Position numbers and translations under genes: made by a program. A stretch of 26,604 nucleotides of DNA from Methylophaga sp. (GTDB lineage Bacteria; Pseudomonadota; Gammaproteobacteria; Nitrosococcales; Methylophagaceae), in NCBI RefSeq assembly GCF_030651745.1, contig NZ_JAUSCC010000043.1:1-26604 (forward strand), written 5' to 3'. Below the pieces are notes generated by a model. It searched no databases. It was not told the DNA's origin and saw only the letters and a list, made by a program, of their open reading frames with translations. Shown here piece after piece: positions 15,707 through 23,797 of the stretch (its first letter is position 1; the number at the start of each line of letters is the position of its first letter).

Positions 15707-17068
15707 ATGAATCTCAGACTGCAGCTTTTCTTTAGAATCATGTTGATAGGTTTTGTCTGTTTGTTGGGAAGTGCTGGTTATGTGCTTTATCAAACCGATC
15801 AACAAGCCAAGTTGGAAGCAGATTTAACCGCACTGCGGATTGAAAAACAGCTCACCCAGCAATTGTTAAAAATGTTTTCCCGTTATGATTATTCCGTCGC
15901 CTTTCCGGATACCGATATCCTGCAACAACTTAACGGAGTACCGGGCTCCTGCGTGCAGTTTCTGTCTCGCACCGAAAGTCGGCGCCGAAGTTTATGCAAT
16001 GAAGTGATTCACGATGAAGCGCGTTGGCCACAATGGTTTGGCAATATTTATCAAAAGCTGTTTCAGCCAAATTATGAAGCCAGCCGCCGCTTTTCCTTTA
16101 ATGCCATTACCTACGGCAATATCCTGGTTTCATTGAATGTAGAAACGGAAATTGCCCGCGCCTGGAGTAATTTGCGAGCAGTGTTTGGCATTCTGTCAGT
16201 GAGCATATTCGCCGTAGCATTATTGGTATTCATGACCATTCACCAACTATTACGTCCGGCACAATTGATTGTCCGAGGTCTGGAAAAAATGCACCAAGGC
16301 GAGTTGCAAACCCGTATTCCCAGTTTTGATATCCGCGAATGGCGGCGAACCAGTGAAGCAATTAATGCGCTGGCTGCCAGTCAGCAACATATCATGGCTG
16401 AGAATCGCCAACTTGCCTTGAAACTGATTAATGCTCAGGAAGAAGAACACCGTTATATCAGTCGTGAACTGCATGATGAATTTGGGCAGTGTCTGGCCGG
16501 CATTAATGCGTTGACCACCTCAATCAGCCAGACTGCTCGCAAGGATTGCCCTTCCATCCTCACAGAAACCGAAGGTATCAGTCATATTACTGAGCATATG
16601 ATGTCGGCCTTACGCGGCTTATTGACTCGGTTGCGACCTGCCGATGTGGATGAATTAGGATTGACACGAAGCCTGGAGAAACTGATTAAAAGCTGGAATC
16701 AACGTACTGGCGGAGAAACACAGTTTAATTTGCAGATTGGAGATGGTGTTGATGCCCTACCCGAACCGCTACCGGTTAATTTATATCGGATTGTCCAGGA
16801 ATCACTGACCAATATCGCCAAACACGCTGACGCCAGTGAGGCCAATATCAAACTGATGTTTAGCAACCACAATCACCTGATTTTAGAAGTGGAAGATAAT
16901 GGCAAGGCCAAACGCGACAGTCTCAACCAACATATGGGCGTAGGATTGCTGGGTATATCAGAACGAGTGAACGCTCTAGGTGGAAAAATCACCATGGATA
17001 CCCATAACGAAGGCGGCTTAAAACTGCTGATCGACTTACCGGTGAATCCGCCAGTAGAACTCACCTAA
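15707..17068 (+). CDS. NarX/UhpB-type sensor histidine kinase, candidate methanol-oxidation regulator (MxaY/MoxY-like)
   Basis: A 453-residue membrane histidine kinase. Membrane helices lie at about 8-28 and 157-178, enclosing a periplasmic sensor of about 125 residues that contains just two cysteines (82 and 97). Then follow a HAMP linker (about 180-232), a HisKA_3 dimerisation domain with ISRELHDEFGQ (phospho-accepting His256), and an ATPase domain with the N box ESLTNIAKHA (about 365-374) and GVGLLGISERV (about 411-421). The G1 box reads EDNGKA, without the usual second glycine. It is transcribed away from mxaR and 10 bases before its response regulator. Such pairs (MoxYX in Paracoccus, MxaY in gammaproteobacterial methanotrophs, from memory) control methanol dehydrogenase; this role is inferred from position. 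Confidence 0.85.
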   Translation: MNLRLQLFFRIMLIGFVCLLGSAGYVLYQTDQQAKLEADLTALRIEKQLTQQLLKMFSRYDYSVAFPDTDILQQLNGVPGSCVQFLSRTESRRRSLCNEVIHDEARWPQWFGNIYQKLFQPNYEASRRFSFNAITYGNILVSLNVETEIARAWSNLRAVFGILSVSIFAVALLVFMTIHQLLRPAQLIVRGLEKMHQGELQTRIPSFDIREWRRTSEAINALAASQQHIMAENRQLALKLINAQEEEHRYISRELHDEFGQCLAGINALTTSISQTARKDCPSILTETEGISHITEHMMSALRGLLTRLRPADVDELGLTRSLEKLIKSWNQRTGGETQFNLQIGDGVDALPEPLPVNLYRIVQESLTNIAKHADASEANIKLMFSNHNHLILEVEDNGKAKRDSLNQHMGVGLLGISERVNALGGKITMDTHNEGGLKLLIDLPVNPPVELT

Positions 17069-17078
17069 GAGAATCAAC

Positions 17079-17747
17079 ATGACTGAAAACTCAATCCAAA
17101 TCCTGCTGGTAGATGACCATGCCATCGTCAGAGAAGGCTATCGTTCATTACTGCAAAAACAGCCAAATCTGAGTGTCATTGCTGATGCCCGTGATGCCGC
17201 AGAGGCCTACCAGAATTACAAAACCTTTCAGCCGGATGTGGTGATTATGGATATTTCCATGCCGGGTCAAAGTGGTTTGGAAGCCATATCACGTATCCGA
17301 CAATATGATGCCCAGGCACGCATTCTGGTGTTCAGCATGCATCAAAACCCCAGTTTTGCTCTGCAGGCTATTCGTGCTGGCGCATTAGGCTATGTCACAA
17401 AAAGTAGTGACCCAGCCTTGCTCATTCATGGGATATATCAGGTTTATGAAAACAAACTCAGTCTCAGCCCAGATATTGCGCAGGCGCTGGCATTAGAAAA
17501 ACTGGGCCAGGATAAAGCCCGATTGGATGATTTAACGGTGCGGGAGTTTGAGATTTTGCGCTTATTACTGGAGGCCAAAAATAATCAGCAGATAGCCGAT
17601 ATCCTTAATATCAGCCCGAAAACAGTTTCCAATTCGCATTACATTATTAAACGAAAACTTGAAGTGAATTCAGATATCGAACTCACCCGCCTCGCCATTC
17701 GCATGAAGTTGTTAAACCTGCGCGATTTAATTGACGAGGCGGAATGA
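17079..17747 (+). CDS. NarL/LuxR-family response regulator, candidate MoxX/MxaB-like
   Basis: A 222-residue response regulator and partner of the preceding kinase. The receiver domain has the acidic pair in LLVDDHAIVREG (9-20), the phospho-acceptor Asp58 in VVIMDISMPG and the conserved Lys108 in GYVTKSSD. The C-terminal NarL/LuxR helix-turn-helix spans about 150-210 (LTVREFEILRLL, then NNQQIADILNISPKTVSNS). DNA binding as a dimer to inverted half-sites is expected, and such half-sites lie upstream of the kinase gene. It shares a transcript with the kinase and ends in a terminator that overlaps the 3' end of convergent ahpF. Control of mxa and pqq genes is inferred. Confidence 0.87.
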   Translation: MTENSIQILLVDDHAIVREGYRSLLQKQPNLSVIADARDAAEAYQNYKTFQPDVVIMDISMPGQSGLEAISRIRQYDAQARILVFSMHQNPSFALQAIRAGALGYVTKSSDPALLIHGIYQVYENKLSLSPDIAQALALEKLGQDKARLDDLTVREFEILRLLLEAKNNQQIADILNISPKTVSNSHYIIKRKLEVNSDIELTRLAIRMKLLNLRDLIDEAE

Positions 17748-17757
17748 ACTCAGCTCT

Positions 17758-17787
17758 AGCAGCTAAATATCAAGCTGCTTTTTCTTT
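17758..17787 (+). terminator. Terminator after the response regulator gene
   Basis: Perfect 7-base stem AGCAGCT (17758-17764) and AGCTGCT (17773-17779), followed by a T-rich run TTTTTCTTT. It lies 11 bases after the response regulator stop codon, and its right arm is also the last codons of ahpF on the other strand. Confidence 0.8.
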
Positions 17788-19341
17788 ATCATCAAAGTCA
17801 TTCCGGATCAGATAGTCAAAAGCACCTAATGCTGCTCGGGCCCCCTCACCCATGGCCATAATGATCTGCTTGTATGGAATGGTGGTTACATCACCGGCAG
17901 CAAATACACCCGGCATTGAGGTGGCACCGTGAGAGTCAATTTCAATCTCACCATACTTGCTCAGCGTTAACGTATCTTTCAACCAGTCAGTATTCGGTAA
18001 CAAACCAATCTGTACAAACACCCCCGCCACTTCAACATGATGTGCTTCTTCGGTGGCCCGATCTTTATAATTCAGACCATTAACCTTTTTGCCATCACCA
18101 GTCACTTCCATGGTTTGTGCGCCGATGATCACCGTGACGTTGCTAAGACTGTGCAGTTTTTTCTGTAATATTGCATCGGCTTTCAATTGATCAGCATATT
18201 CCAGCAAGGTCACGTGACCGACAATACCGGCCAGATCAATCGCAGCTTCCACACCGGAGTTACCACCACCAATTACGGCAACATGTTTGCCTTTGAATAA
18301 CGGACCGTCACAATGCGGGCAATACGCTACACCATGACCACGGTATTCAGTTTCGCCAGGCACACCCAACTCACGCCAGCGTGCACCAGTGGCGATAATA
18401 ATGGCTTTACTGGTTAATTTAGCGCCACTTTCCAGCTCCACTTCAATCATTTTGCCTTGCTGGCGTAACTTGTTGGCACGCTGCAGTTTCATCACGTCCA
18501 CTTCGTATTGCTTGACGTGTTCTTCCAGTGCGGCAACCAATTTGGGACCTTCGGTTTCTTTAATTGAAATAAAGTTTTCAATTGCCAAAGTATCCATCAC
18601 CTGGCCACCAAAACGCTCTGCAACAATACCGGTACGAATACCTTTACGCGATGCATAAATTGACGCTGACGCACCAGCAGGACCACCACCTATGATCAAT
18701 ACATCATAGGGAGCGCGTTGATTGATTTTTTCTGCTTCGCGTTTAATCGAACCAGTATCCAATTTGCCAATGATTTCTGTCAGGCCCATGCGACCTTGAC
18801 CGAAAACCTCGCCATTCAGGTATATCGTGGGTACCGCCATGATTTGGCGTGCTTCCACTTCTTCAGGATATAAAGCACCGTCAATCATGGTGTGATGAAT
18901 ATTCGGATTCAACACCGCCATCAGATTTAACGCCTGAACCACTTCAGGGCAGTTCTGGCATGACAATGAAATATAGGTTTCAAACACAAACTCGCCATCG
19001 AGTTGTTTGATTTGTTCAATCACTTCAGGCTCGGTCTTCATCGGATGACCACCGGTATGCAGCAAAGCCAAGACCAGCGAAGTGAACTCATGCCCCATCG
19101 GAATACCGGCAAAACGGATATGCTCCTGACCGTCAGGCTGCTTGATACGGAATGATGGTTTACGTGCATCATTATCGGCATCAGAAAAGCTGACTTTGTC
19201 AGACATACCAGCAATTTCAACCAGCAACTCACGCATTTCCTGAGATTTTTTGCCATCATCAAGTGATGCAATGATCTCAACCGGGCGTTGCAGATTCTGC
19301 AGATAAGTTTTTAATTGTCCAGCAATGTTTGCATCCAACAT
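17770..19341 (-). CDS. ahpF: Alkyl hydroperoxide reductase subunit F
   Basis: NADH-dependent flavoprotein disulfide reductase that recycles AhpC. With the start at 19341 it is 523 residues (E. coli 521). The N-terminal thioredoxin-like domain has redox SCQNCP (Cys128 and Cys131); the FAD site is GGGPAG (218-223); the second redox pair is CPHC (Cys341, Cys344); the NADH site is GGGNSGVE (358-365); and GVFAAGDVT near the end completes the FAD fold. An ORF extension to 19407 would add 22 residues, but [15 protein letters not shown] matches the family start and AGGT lies just upstream. It follows ahpC on the same strand after 139 bases that contain a strong hairpin. Confidence 0.96.
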   Translation of the reverse strand: MLDANIAGQLKTYLQNLQRPVEIIASLDDGKKSQEMRELLVEIAGMSDKVSFSDADNDARKPSFRIKQPDGQEHIRFAGIPMGHEFTSLVLALLHTGGHPMKTEPEVIEQIKQLDGEFVFETYISLSCQNCPEVVQALNLMAVLNPNIHHTMIDGALYPEEVEARQIMAVPTIYLNGEVFGQGRMGLTEIIGKLDTGSIKREAEKINQRAPYDVLIIGGGPAGASASIYASRKGIRTGIVAERFGGQVMDTLAIENFISIKETEGPKLVAALEEHVKQYEVDVMKLQRANKLRQQGKMIEVELESGAKLTSKAIIIATGARWRELGVPGETEYRGHGVAYCPHCDGPLFKGKHVAVIGGGNSGVEAAIDLAGIVGHVTLLEYADQLKADAILQKKLHSLSNVTVIIGAQTMEVTGDGKKVNGLNYKDRATEEAHHVEVAGVFVQIGLLPNTDWLKDTLTLSKYGEIEIDSHGATSMPGVFAAGDVTTIPYKQIIMAMGEGARAALGAFDYLIRNDFDDKEKAA

Positions 19342-19382
19342 AAGGCACCTGCCTGAATAAAATTCTATAAATGTTTGGGTGT

Positions 19383-19406
19383 TGTCCGGACCGTTTGGCC
19401 CGGACA
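19383..19406 (-). terminator. Stem-loop between ahpC and ahpF (no U-run)
   Basis: A GC-rich stem of ten pairs with one mismatch: arms TGTCCGGACC (19383-19392) and GGCCCGGACA (19397-19406), closing a four-base loop GTTT. It lacks a following T-run in the direction of transcription, so it is better read as a partial terminator or mRNA-stabilising hairpin that lets ahpC be made in excess over ahpF. Confidence 0.55.
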
Positions 19407-19480
19407 CACAAGATCCAATGGATCAAGAATTTCGTGAGAAATAGTCATCTAATCAAGCGACTACTTGCTGCAGATTTTCT

Positions 19481-20047
19481 TTAGATTTTGCCAACCAAAT
19501 CCAGAGATGGTGACAAGGTTTCTTCACCTGGCTGCCAAGAAGCTGGGCAAACTTCACCGTCATGAGAAGCAACATATTGAGCAGCTTGGATTTTACGAAC
19601 CAGTTCTTTTGCACTGCGGCCAATACCCAGATCATGAACTTCACATACTTTGATCACGCCTTCTGGGTCAATAACGAATGTACCACGCAGAGCCAGACCT
19701 TCTTCTTCAATCATTACTTCGAAGTTACGGCTGATTGAGCCGGTCGCATCAGCAAGCATTGGGAAGTTGATTTTTTTGATGGTTTCAGACGCATCATGCC
19801 AAGCTTTGTGAGTGAAGTGGGTATCAGTAGAAACTGAATAAACTTCAACGCCCATTTCTTGCAGTTTTGGATAATGATCCGCTAAGTCACCCAGTTCAGT
19901 AGGACAAACAAAGGTGAAGTCGGCCGGGTAAAAGAATACAACTGACCACTTGCCTTTCAGATCAGCATCAGTAACTGGTACGAATTCGCCTTTGTGGAAT
20001 GCGGTGGTTTTAAACGGTTTAACGGTAGTATTAATCAAAGTCGACAT
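19481..20047 (-). CDS. ahpC: Alkyl hydroperoxide reductase subunit C (peroxiredoxin)
   Basis: Typical two-cysteine peroxiredoxin that reduces hydrogen peroxide, organic peroxides and peroxynitrite in the cytoplasm. At 188 residues it matches the E. coli protein. The peroxidatic Cys48 lies in DFTFVCPTE and the resolving Cys167 in GEVCPASW; RGTFVIDPEG and the C-terminal LVGKI tail are also standard. Cys135 is an extra cysteine of no known role here. A clear promoter lies upstream and the gene precedes ahpF, so it leads the ahpCF transcription unit. AGGAG lies before the ATG. In a methanol oxidiser it likely deals with respiratory peroxide; no direct link to methanol dehydrogenase is shown. Confidence 0.97.
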   Translation of the reverse strand: MSTLINTTVKPFKTTAFHKGEFVPVTDADLKGKWSVVFFYPADFTFVCPTELGDLADHYPKLQEMGVEVYSVSTDTHFTHKAWHDASETIKKINFPMLADATGSISRNFEVMIEEEGLALRGTFVIDPEGVIKVCEVHDLGIGRSAKELVRKIQAAQYVASHDGEVCPASWQPGEETLSPSLDLVGKI

Positions 20048-20085
20048 GTTCTACTCCTTGTTGGTTGTCAATAGCGACAGAGGCC

Positions 20086-20114
20086 ATTCTATGGCCCGGA
20101 GATACAACGGTCAA
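20086..20114 (-). promoter_or_regulatory. ahpC promoter
   Basis: On the minus strand a -35 hexamer TTGACC (20109-20114) and a -10 hexamer TAGAAT (20086-20091) are spaced by exactly 17 bases, giving an ahpC leader of about 35 bases. Just upstream is a TCTATT/AATAGA dyad (20125-20130 and 20142-20147) where an activator could bind; its spacing does not fit the classical OxyR site. Confidence 0.65.
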
Positions 20115-20168
20115 ACAACTTAATTCTATTAATATAATCGGAATAGACGATTTGAAAGATAAGCTTAT

Positions 20169-20205
20169 AAAAAAAGCCCCTGGAGCTAAACTCCAGAGGC
20201 TTTTT
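20169..20205 (-). terminator. Strong terminator after pqqA (bidirectional in form)
   Basis: Stem CTGGAG (20180-20185) and CTCCAG (20191-20196), extended past one mismatch by GCC/GGC, with loop CTAAA. It is flanked by A7 on the left and T5 on the right, so it can end transcription in either direction. It lies 18 bases after the pqqA stop and isolates pqqA from ahpC. Confidence 0.88.
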
Positions 20206-20223
20206 AAGTACTTTTGAGCCGTA

Positions 20224-20295
20224 TTAACGGTTGCAAATGTACATGGTTACTTCAAAACCGAAACGCATATCTGAATATTCTGGTTTAGTCCACAT
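20224..20295 (-). CDS. pqqA: PQQ precursor peptide PqqA
   Basis: A 23-residue peptide beginning MWTKPEYSDMRFGFE and ending VTMYICNR. It closely matches PqqA of Klebsiella type, including the invariant glutamate and tyrosine (Glu15 and Tyr19, in E-V-T-M-Y) that are cross-linked by the radical SAM enzyme PqqE with the carrier PqqD to build pyrroloquinoline quinone. PQQ is the cofactor of methanol dehydrogenase, whose maturation genes lie nearby. GGAG lies 8 bases before this ATG; another in-frame ATG two codons upstream (20301) has too little spacing. The gene stands alone with its own terminator; pqqB-E are not in the window. Cysteine at position 21 is notable where I recall serine in Klebsiella. 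Confidence 0.93.
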   Translation of the reverse strand: MWTKPEYSDMRFGFEVTMYICNR

Positions 20296-20406
20296 AATCA
20301 TTTCTCCATTCTATTTTAGGGTTATCGCTATCCGTTTTTCTGAATAACGTGAAGTGATACTACGCTGCAAAAACCAGAAATCTATCAGGCATAAACTTGA
20401 TCGAAC

Positions 20407-21711
20407 TCAGGATTTTACTGATTCTTCCAAATTAATGATGATGGCTTTGATCGCTTGAGTGAGTGTGCTTAGTTGCTCAGCGCTAATGATATAAGGTGGC
20501 ATCACATAAATCATTGAGCGAAAAGGTCTGATCCATACACCTTGATCCACAATAAATTTCGGCAACCATTCCATAAAACTATCGAGAGGCTGGTTCAGCT
20601 CGACCACACCTATCGCCCCTTTGACCCGAACATCTTTCACTAACGAATGGGAAATTAATTCGCTCAGTTCATTAGTCAGTTGGGTTTCAATATTCAACAC
20701 CTGTGTTTGCCAATCGGATTCAAGTAAAACATCAATACTTTCACAGGCGACCCGACAGGCCAGTGGATTGCCCATAAAGGTCGGGCCATGCATTAATACA
20801 CCTTGACTGTCCGCCGATATTCCGTGAGCCACTTTGGTCTGACACAAAGTGGCTGCCAGCGTCATATAACCGCCAGTCAACGCCTTACCAACACATAAAA
20901 TATCCGGCACCACTCCAGCTGCTTCGTAAGCAAACAAATGTCCGGTACGGCCAAAGCCGGTGGCGATTTCATCAAAAATCAGCAGCAAATCATGCTTGTC
21001 ACATAAGGCGCGAAGTTCACGCAGATATTGCGGACAATAAAAATGCATACCGCCAGCGCCCTGCACCAATGGTTCAACGATTACTGCCGCCAGTTGTTGA
21101 TGGTTTGATTCGATTAATGCTCGCATTTCGGCAATATCTTCATCTTGCCAGTCACTGTCTTCACGACAGGTTGGCGCTGGAGCAAACAGATGTTTTGGCA
21201 ACACATTGGCAAACTGTGAATGCATGCCATTGACCGGATCGCAAACCGCCATCGCTCCGAAGGTATCGCCGTGATAGCCATTTCTCAGTGACAGCAGTTT
21301 TTGTTTATCGGCTTTGCCTTGAGCGAACCAATATTGAATGGCCATTTTGATAGCCACCTCAACGGACACCGAACCGGAATCCGCCAGAAACACATACTGC
21401 AATGCATCATCGGTGATATCGATTAAACGTCGTGCCAGGCTGACCGCAGGATCATGGGTTAATCCGCCGAACATCACATGCGACATTTTATCGAGTTGAT
21501 CTTTGGCTGCCGCATTTAATCGTGGATGACCATAACCGTGAATGGCGGACCACCAGGAAGACATGCCATCAATAATTTGCCGGCCATCCGCCAATGTTAA
21601 ATATACACCTTTTGCAGAAACCACCTCATGCAGTAGCGGTGGATTTTGCACACTACTATATGGATGCCAGAGATGCTTGGCGTCAAATTGCAGATTATTA
21701 AGTTCAGTCAT
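20407..21711 (-). CDS. bioA: Adenosylmethionine-8-amino-7-oxononanoate aminotransferase
   Basis: PLP-dependent class III aminotransferase that converts KAPA to DAPA with S-adenosylmethionine as amino donor, the second-last-but-one step of biotin synthesis. The 434-residue protein aligns throughout with E. coli BioA: HPYSS near residue 16, MSSWWSAIHGYGHP (50-63), FLADSGSVSVEVA (108-120), GYHGDTFGAM (145-154), DEIATGFGRTG (247-257) and the PLP lysine, Lys276, in VGKALTGG. A TTG start four codons upstream (21723) is possible, but the ATG matches the family start; neither has a clear ribosome site. Other bio genes are not nearby, so bioA stands alone between pqqA and the isc genes. Confidence 0.96.
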   Translation of the reverse strand: MTELNNLQFDAKHLWHPYSSVQNPPLLHEVVSAKGVYLTLADGRQIIDGMSSWWSAIHGYGHPRLNAAAKDQLDKMSHVMFGGLTHDPAVSLARRLIDITDDALQYVFLADSGSVSVEVAIKMAIQYWFAQGKADKQKLLSLRNGYHGDTFGAMAVCDPVNGMHSQFANVLPKHLFAPAPTCREDSDWQDEDIAEMRALIESNHQQLAAVIVEPLVQGAGGMHFYCPQYLRELRALCDKHDLLLIFDEIATGFGRTGHLFAYEAAGVVPDILCVGKALTGGYMTLAATLCQTKVAHGISADSQGVLMHGPTFMGNPLACRVACESIDVLLESDWQTQVLNIETQLTNELSELISHSLVKDVRVKGAIGVVELNQPLDSFMEWLPKFIVDQGVWIRPFRSMIYVMPPYIISAEQLSTLTQAIKAIIINLEESVKS

Positions 21712-21744
21712 GGAAGGATTCAATCACAGCTTAAGCGCCGGGTA

Positions 21745-21781
21745 AAACAAAACCGCCCGTTAAAAGCTTAACGGGCAGTTT
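21745..21781 (-). terminator. Terminator after iscA
   Basis: A perfect 9-base stem GCCCGTTAA (21755-21763) and TTAACGGGC (21768-21776) with loop AAGC, extended beyond one mismatch by three A-T/C-G pairs. In the minus direction it is followed by a T-rich run (TTTTGTTTT). It closes the iscR-iscS-iscA transcript in front of bioA. Confidence 0.88.
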
Positions 21782-21804
21782 GAAACATAAAAATAGAGAT
21801 CAGT

Positions 21805-22137
21805 TTATTTGGTAACGCTAAAGCTCTCTCCACAGCCACATTCAGAAGTGACATTCGGATTTCTGAATTTGAAGCTTTGGTTCAAACCTTCTTTAACGAA
21901 ATCCAGAATCATGCCTTCCAATAATGGCAGGCTTTCTTTATCGACCACCACCTTGACGTCATCCTGCTCGATAACCATATCGTTGGCAGCCACTTCATCA
22001 GCATAATCCAGTGCATAGCTGTAGCCCGAGCAACCGCTTTTGACCACACCAATACGCAAGCCAATTCCGCTATCACGTTTAGCGACCATGTCACGTACAC
22101 GTTTTACTGCTGATTGTGTCAATGTAATTGTTGTCAT
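21805..22137 (-). CDS. iscA: A-type iron-sulfur carrier IscA
   Basis: A small A-type carrier that passes iron-sulfur clusters to target proteins. The 110-residue protein has the three conserved cysteines: one in SGCSGYSY (Cys36) and two in ECGCGESF near the C-terminus. [19 protein letters not shown] is close to E. coli IscA, so IscA is preferred over ErpA or SufA, though these are hard to tell apart by eye. It starts 4 bases after the cysteine desulfurase stop, with AGG as ribosome site, and is the last gene before a terminator. No scaffold gene iscU lies between it and the desulfurase. Confidence 0.88.
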   Translation of the reverse strand: MTTITLTQSAVKRVRDMVAKRDSGIGLRIGVVKSGCSGYSYALDYADEVAANDMVIEQDDVKVVVDKESLPLLEGMILDFVKEGLNQSFKFRNPNVTSECGCGESFSVTK

Positions 22138-22141
22138 TTTA

Positions 22142-23284
22142 TTACCTGTTCATCAAATGGTTAAAACGACTGGCTTCTTTCTCAATTACGACTGCCAGCT
22201 GTTCAATTTGTTCTTTAGTGTTTTCCAGTGAAACACTCACCCGGACCGCACCTAGTGCCGTCATATCATCAATATTCATTGCTTTCAGCACATGGCTGGG
22301 AGTCTGCCGGCCTGTACCACAAGCCGAACCGCTGGCGACTGAAAACCCTTTGCGGTCCAGTGACATCAATAAAGTGTCGGAATCAAAGCCCTGTAATGAA
22401 AAAAACACCGTATTCGGCAGGCGCTCGGTTGATTGAGCAAAAATGGTGACGCCAGGTATTTTCCGTAACTGGATTTCCAGCAAATCCCTCAATTCACGAC
22501 AATACCGTTGATAATGCGTTAATTGCAGTTTCGCTTGTTCAGCTGCTTTGCCAAAACCGACAATTGCGGCAACGTTTTCGGTGCCACTGCGTTTTTCATG
22601 TTCCTGCCCACCGCCTAATACATATGCGGGCCAATCCAGCTTTTTATCAACTATTAATGCGCCGATACCCTTAGGCCCACCAAACTTATGTGCCGACAGG
22701 CTCATCAATTGGATTCCAGCCGCCTGAAAATCAATTTCCAGTTTGCCAGCGGCCTGCACGGCATCGCAGTGAAACACAATATCTCTTGCTTTGGTCAGCT
22801 CTGTTAACCGAGCAATATTCTGCACCACGCCGGTTTCGTTATTGGCCCACATCACCGACACCAGTCGGGTATCGTCGGTAAGCAAGGTTTCAAATATCTC
22901 GCTATTAATCAGTCCATCGGCATTCACCGGGATGAATAACACTTCAAAGCCCTGTTGCTGCAACCGTTTGGCCGGTTCCAATACAGCTGGATGCTCGGTA
23001 CTACCGATTAATACTCTGCCTGAATCAAATAACTGCGCAACACCGCTAATGGCCTGGTTATTGGACTCGGTGCCACCGCTGGTAAAAATGATTTGGTCGA
23101 TGTCCACATTGACCAAATCCGCCACTTGCTGACGTGCATGATCAAGCGCTGCCTGCGTGTATCGACCAAACCGATGACTGCTGGAAGGATTGCCCTGTTG
23201 TTGTTTCAAGTAAGGCAACATGGCATCCAAAACCCCTTCCGCCAGTCCGGTTCCGGCATTGTGGTCTAGATAAGCAAAAGACAT
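22142..23284 (-). CDS. Cysteine desulfurase, NifS/IscS family (divergent)
   Basis: PLP-dependent enzyme that takes sulfur from cysteine for iron-sulfur clusters or thio-modification. The 380-residue protein has the N-terminal YLDHNAGT, the cofactor-contacting His98 in STEHPAV, the PLP lysine Lys200 in [10 protein letters not shown] and the catalytic Cys322 in [18 protein letters not shown]. The long flexible cysteine loop marks a group I enzyme, but the loop sequence and length (shorter than the 404 residues of standard IscS) differ from canonical gammaproteobacterial IscS. It lies between iscR (17-base gap) and iscA (4-base gap). Because iscU is missing, I leave the symbol open: an iscS-like or nifS-like gene. 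Confidence 0.88.
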   Translation of the reverse strand: MSFAYLDHNAGTGLAEGVLDAMLPYLKQQQGNPSSSHRFGRYTQAALDHARQQVADLVNVDIDQIIFTSGGTESNNQAISGVAQLFDSGRVLIGSTEHPAVLEPAKRLQQQGFEVLFIPVNADGLINSEIFETLLTDDTRLVSVMWANNETGVVQNIARLTELTKARDIVFHCDAVQAAGKLEIDFQAAGIQLMSLSAHKFGGPKGIGALIVDKKLDWPAYVLGGGQEHEKRSGTENVAAIVGFGKAAEQAKLQLTHYQRYCRELRDLLEIQLRKIPGVTIFAQSTERLPNTVFFSLQGFDSDTLLMSLDRKGFSVASGSACGTGRQTPSHVLKAMNIDDMTALGAVRVSVSLENTKEQIEQLAVVIEKEASRFNHLMNR

Positions 23285-23301
23285 AAGACTCGGTGGGTTA
23301 A

Positions 23302-23760
23302 TTAAAGCACATCAAATTTGATGACTTTTTCGCCGCTATTGCGACTATTGCGGTTACGCTCATAATCACTAACAACATGATGCAAAGTGATACCAGCAAG
23401 ATAGACACGTATCTGATCGCTGAGACTTTGCCACAATTCATGGCTGACACATTGCTCGTCAGCATGACAATTATGCTTGCCCTGGCATTGTGTACTGTCC
23501 ACTTTTTCATCGACAGCTGAAATCACATCTAACACAGTGATTTCTGCCGCCGCACGACTCAGTTTGTAACCACCGCCCGGTCCACGGGAGCTGCTCACCA
23601 AGCCCTGTTTACGCAAGCGGGCAAACAATTGTTCCAAATAGGACAGTGAAATCCCCTGACGCTCAGAAATATCAGCAAGCGTAATCGCTCCAACTCCATA
23701 ATTGAGACTTAAATCGAGCATCGCTGTCACAGCATAGCGACCTTTCGTCGTTAAGCGCAT
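23302..23760 (-). CDS. iscR: Iron-sulfur cluster regulator IscR (Rrf2 family)
   Basis: A transcription factor that senses cellular iron-sulfur status through a bound [2Fe-2S] cluster. The 152-residue protein begins [17 protein letters not shown], as IscR does, has the winged-helix region with [15 protein letters not shown] (37-51) and the wing [11 protein letters not shown], and carries the cluster ligands Cys92, Cys98, Cys104 and His107 at exactly the E. coli positions. Holo-IscR normally represses its own operon through type 1 sites, and a near-perfect one lies 38-62 bases upstream of this start. It heads the iscR-desulfurase-iscA unit downstream of cysE. Confidence 0.96.
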   Translation of the reverse strand: MRLTTKGRYAVTAMLDLSLNYGVGAITLADISERQGISLSYLEQLFARLRKQGLVSSSRGPGGGYKLSRAAAEITVLDVISAVDEKVDSTQCQGKHNCHADEQCVSHELWQSLSDQIRVYLAGITLHHVVSDYERNRNSRNSGEKVIKFDVL

Positions 23761-23774
23761 ATTGATTTCCTATC

Positions 23775-23796
23775 AAAAACTATTTTGGTAGTTTTT
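23775..23796. repeat. AT-rich inverted repeat in the iscR leader
   Basis: Perfect 8-base arms AAAAACTA (23775-23782) and TAGTTTTT (23789-23796) with a 6-base centre. It lies between the IscR site and the iscR start codon, 14 bases before the ATG, and could be a second protein site or an RNA hairpin near the ribosome site. Confidence 0.45.
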
Positions 23797-23797
23797 C

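Noticed and set aside
20125..20147. OxyR binding site before ahpC
   Set aside because: TCTATT/AATAGA is a dyad, but the spacing between CTAT and ATAG elements does not match the four-element OxyR pattern, so I describe it only as a dyad.
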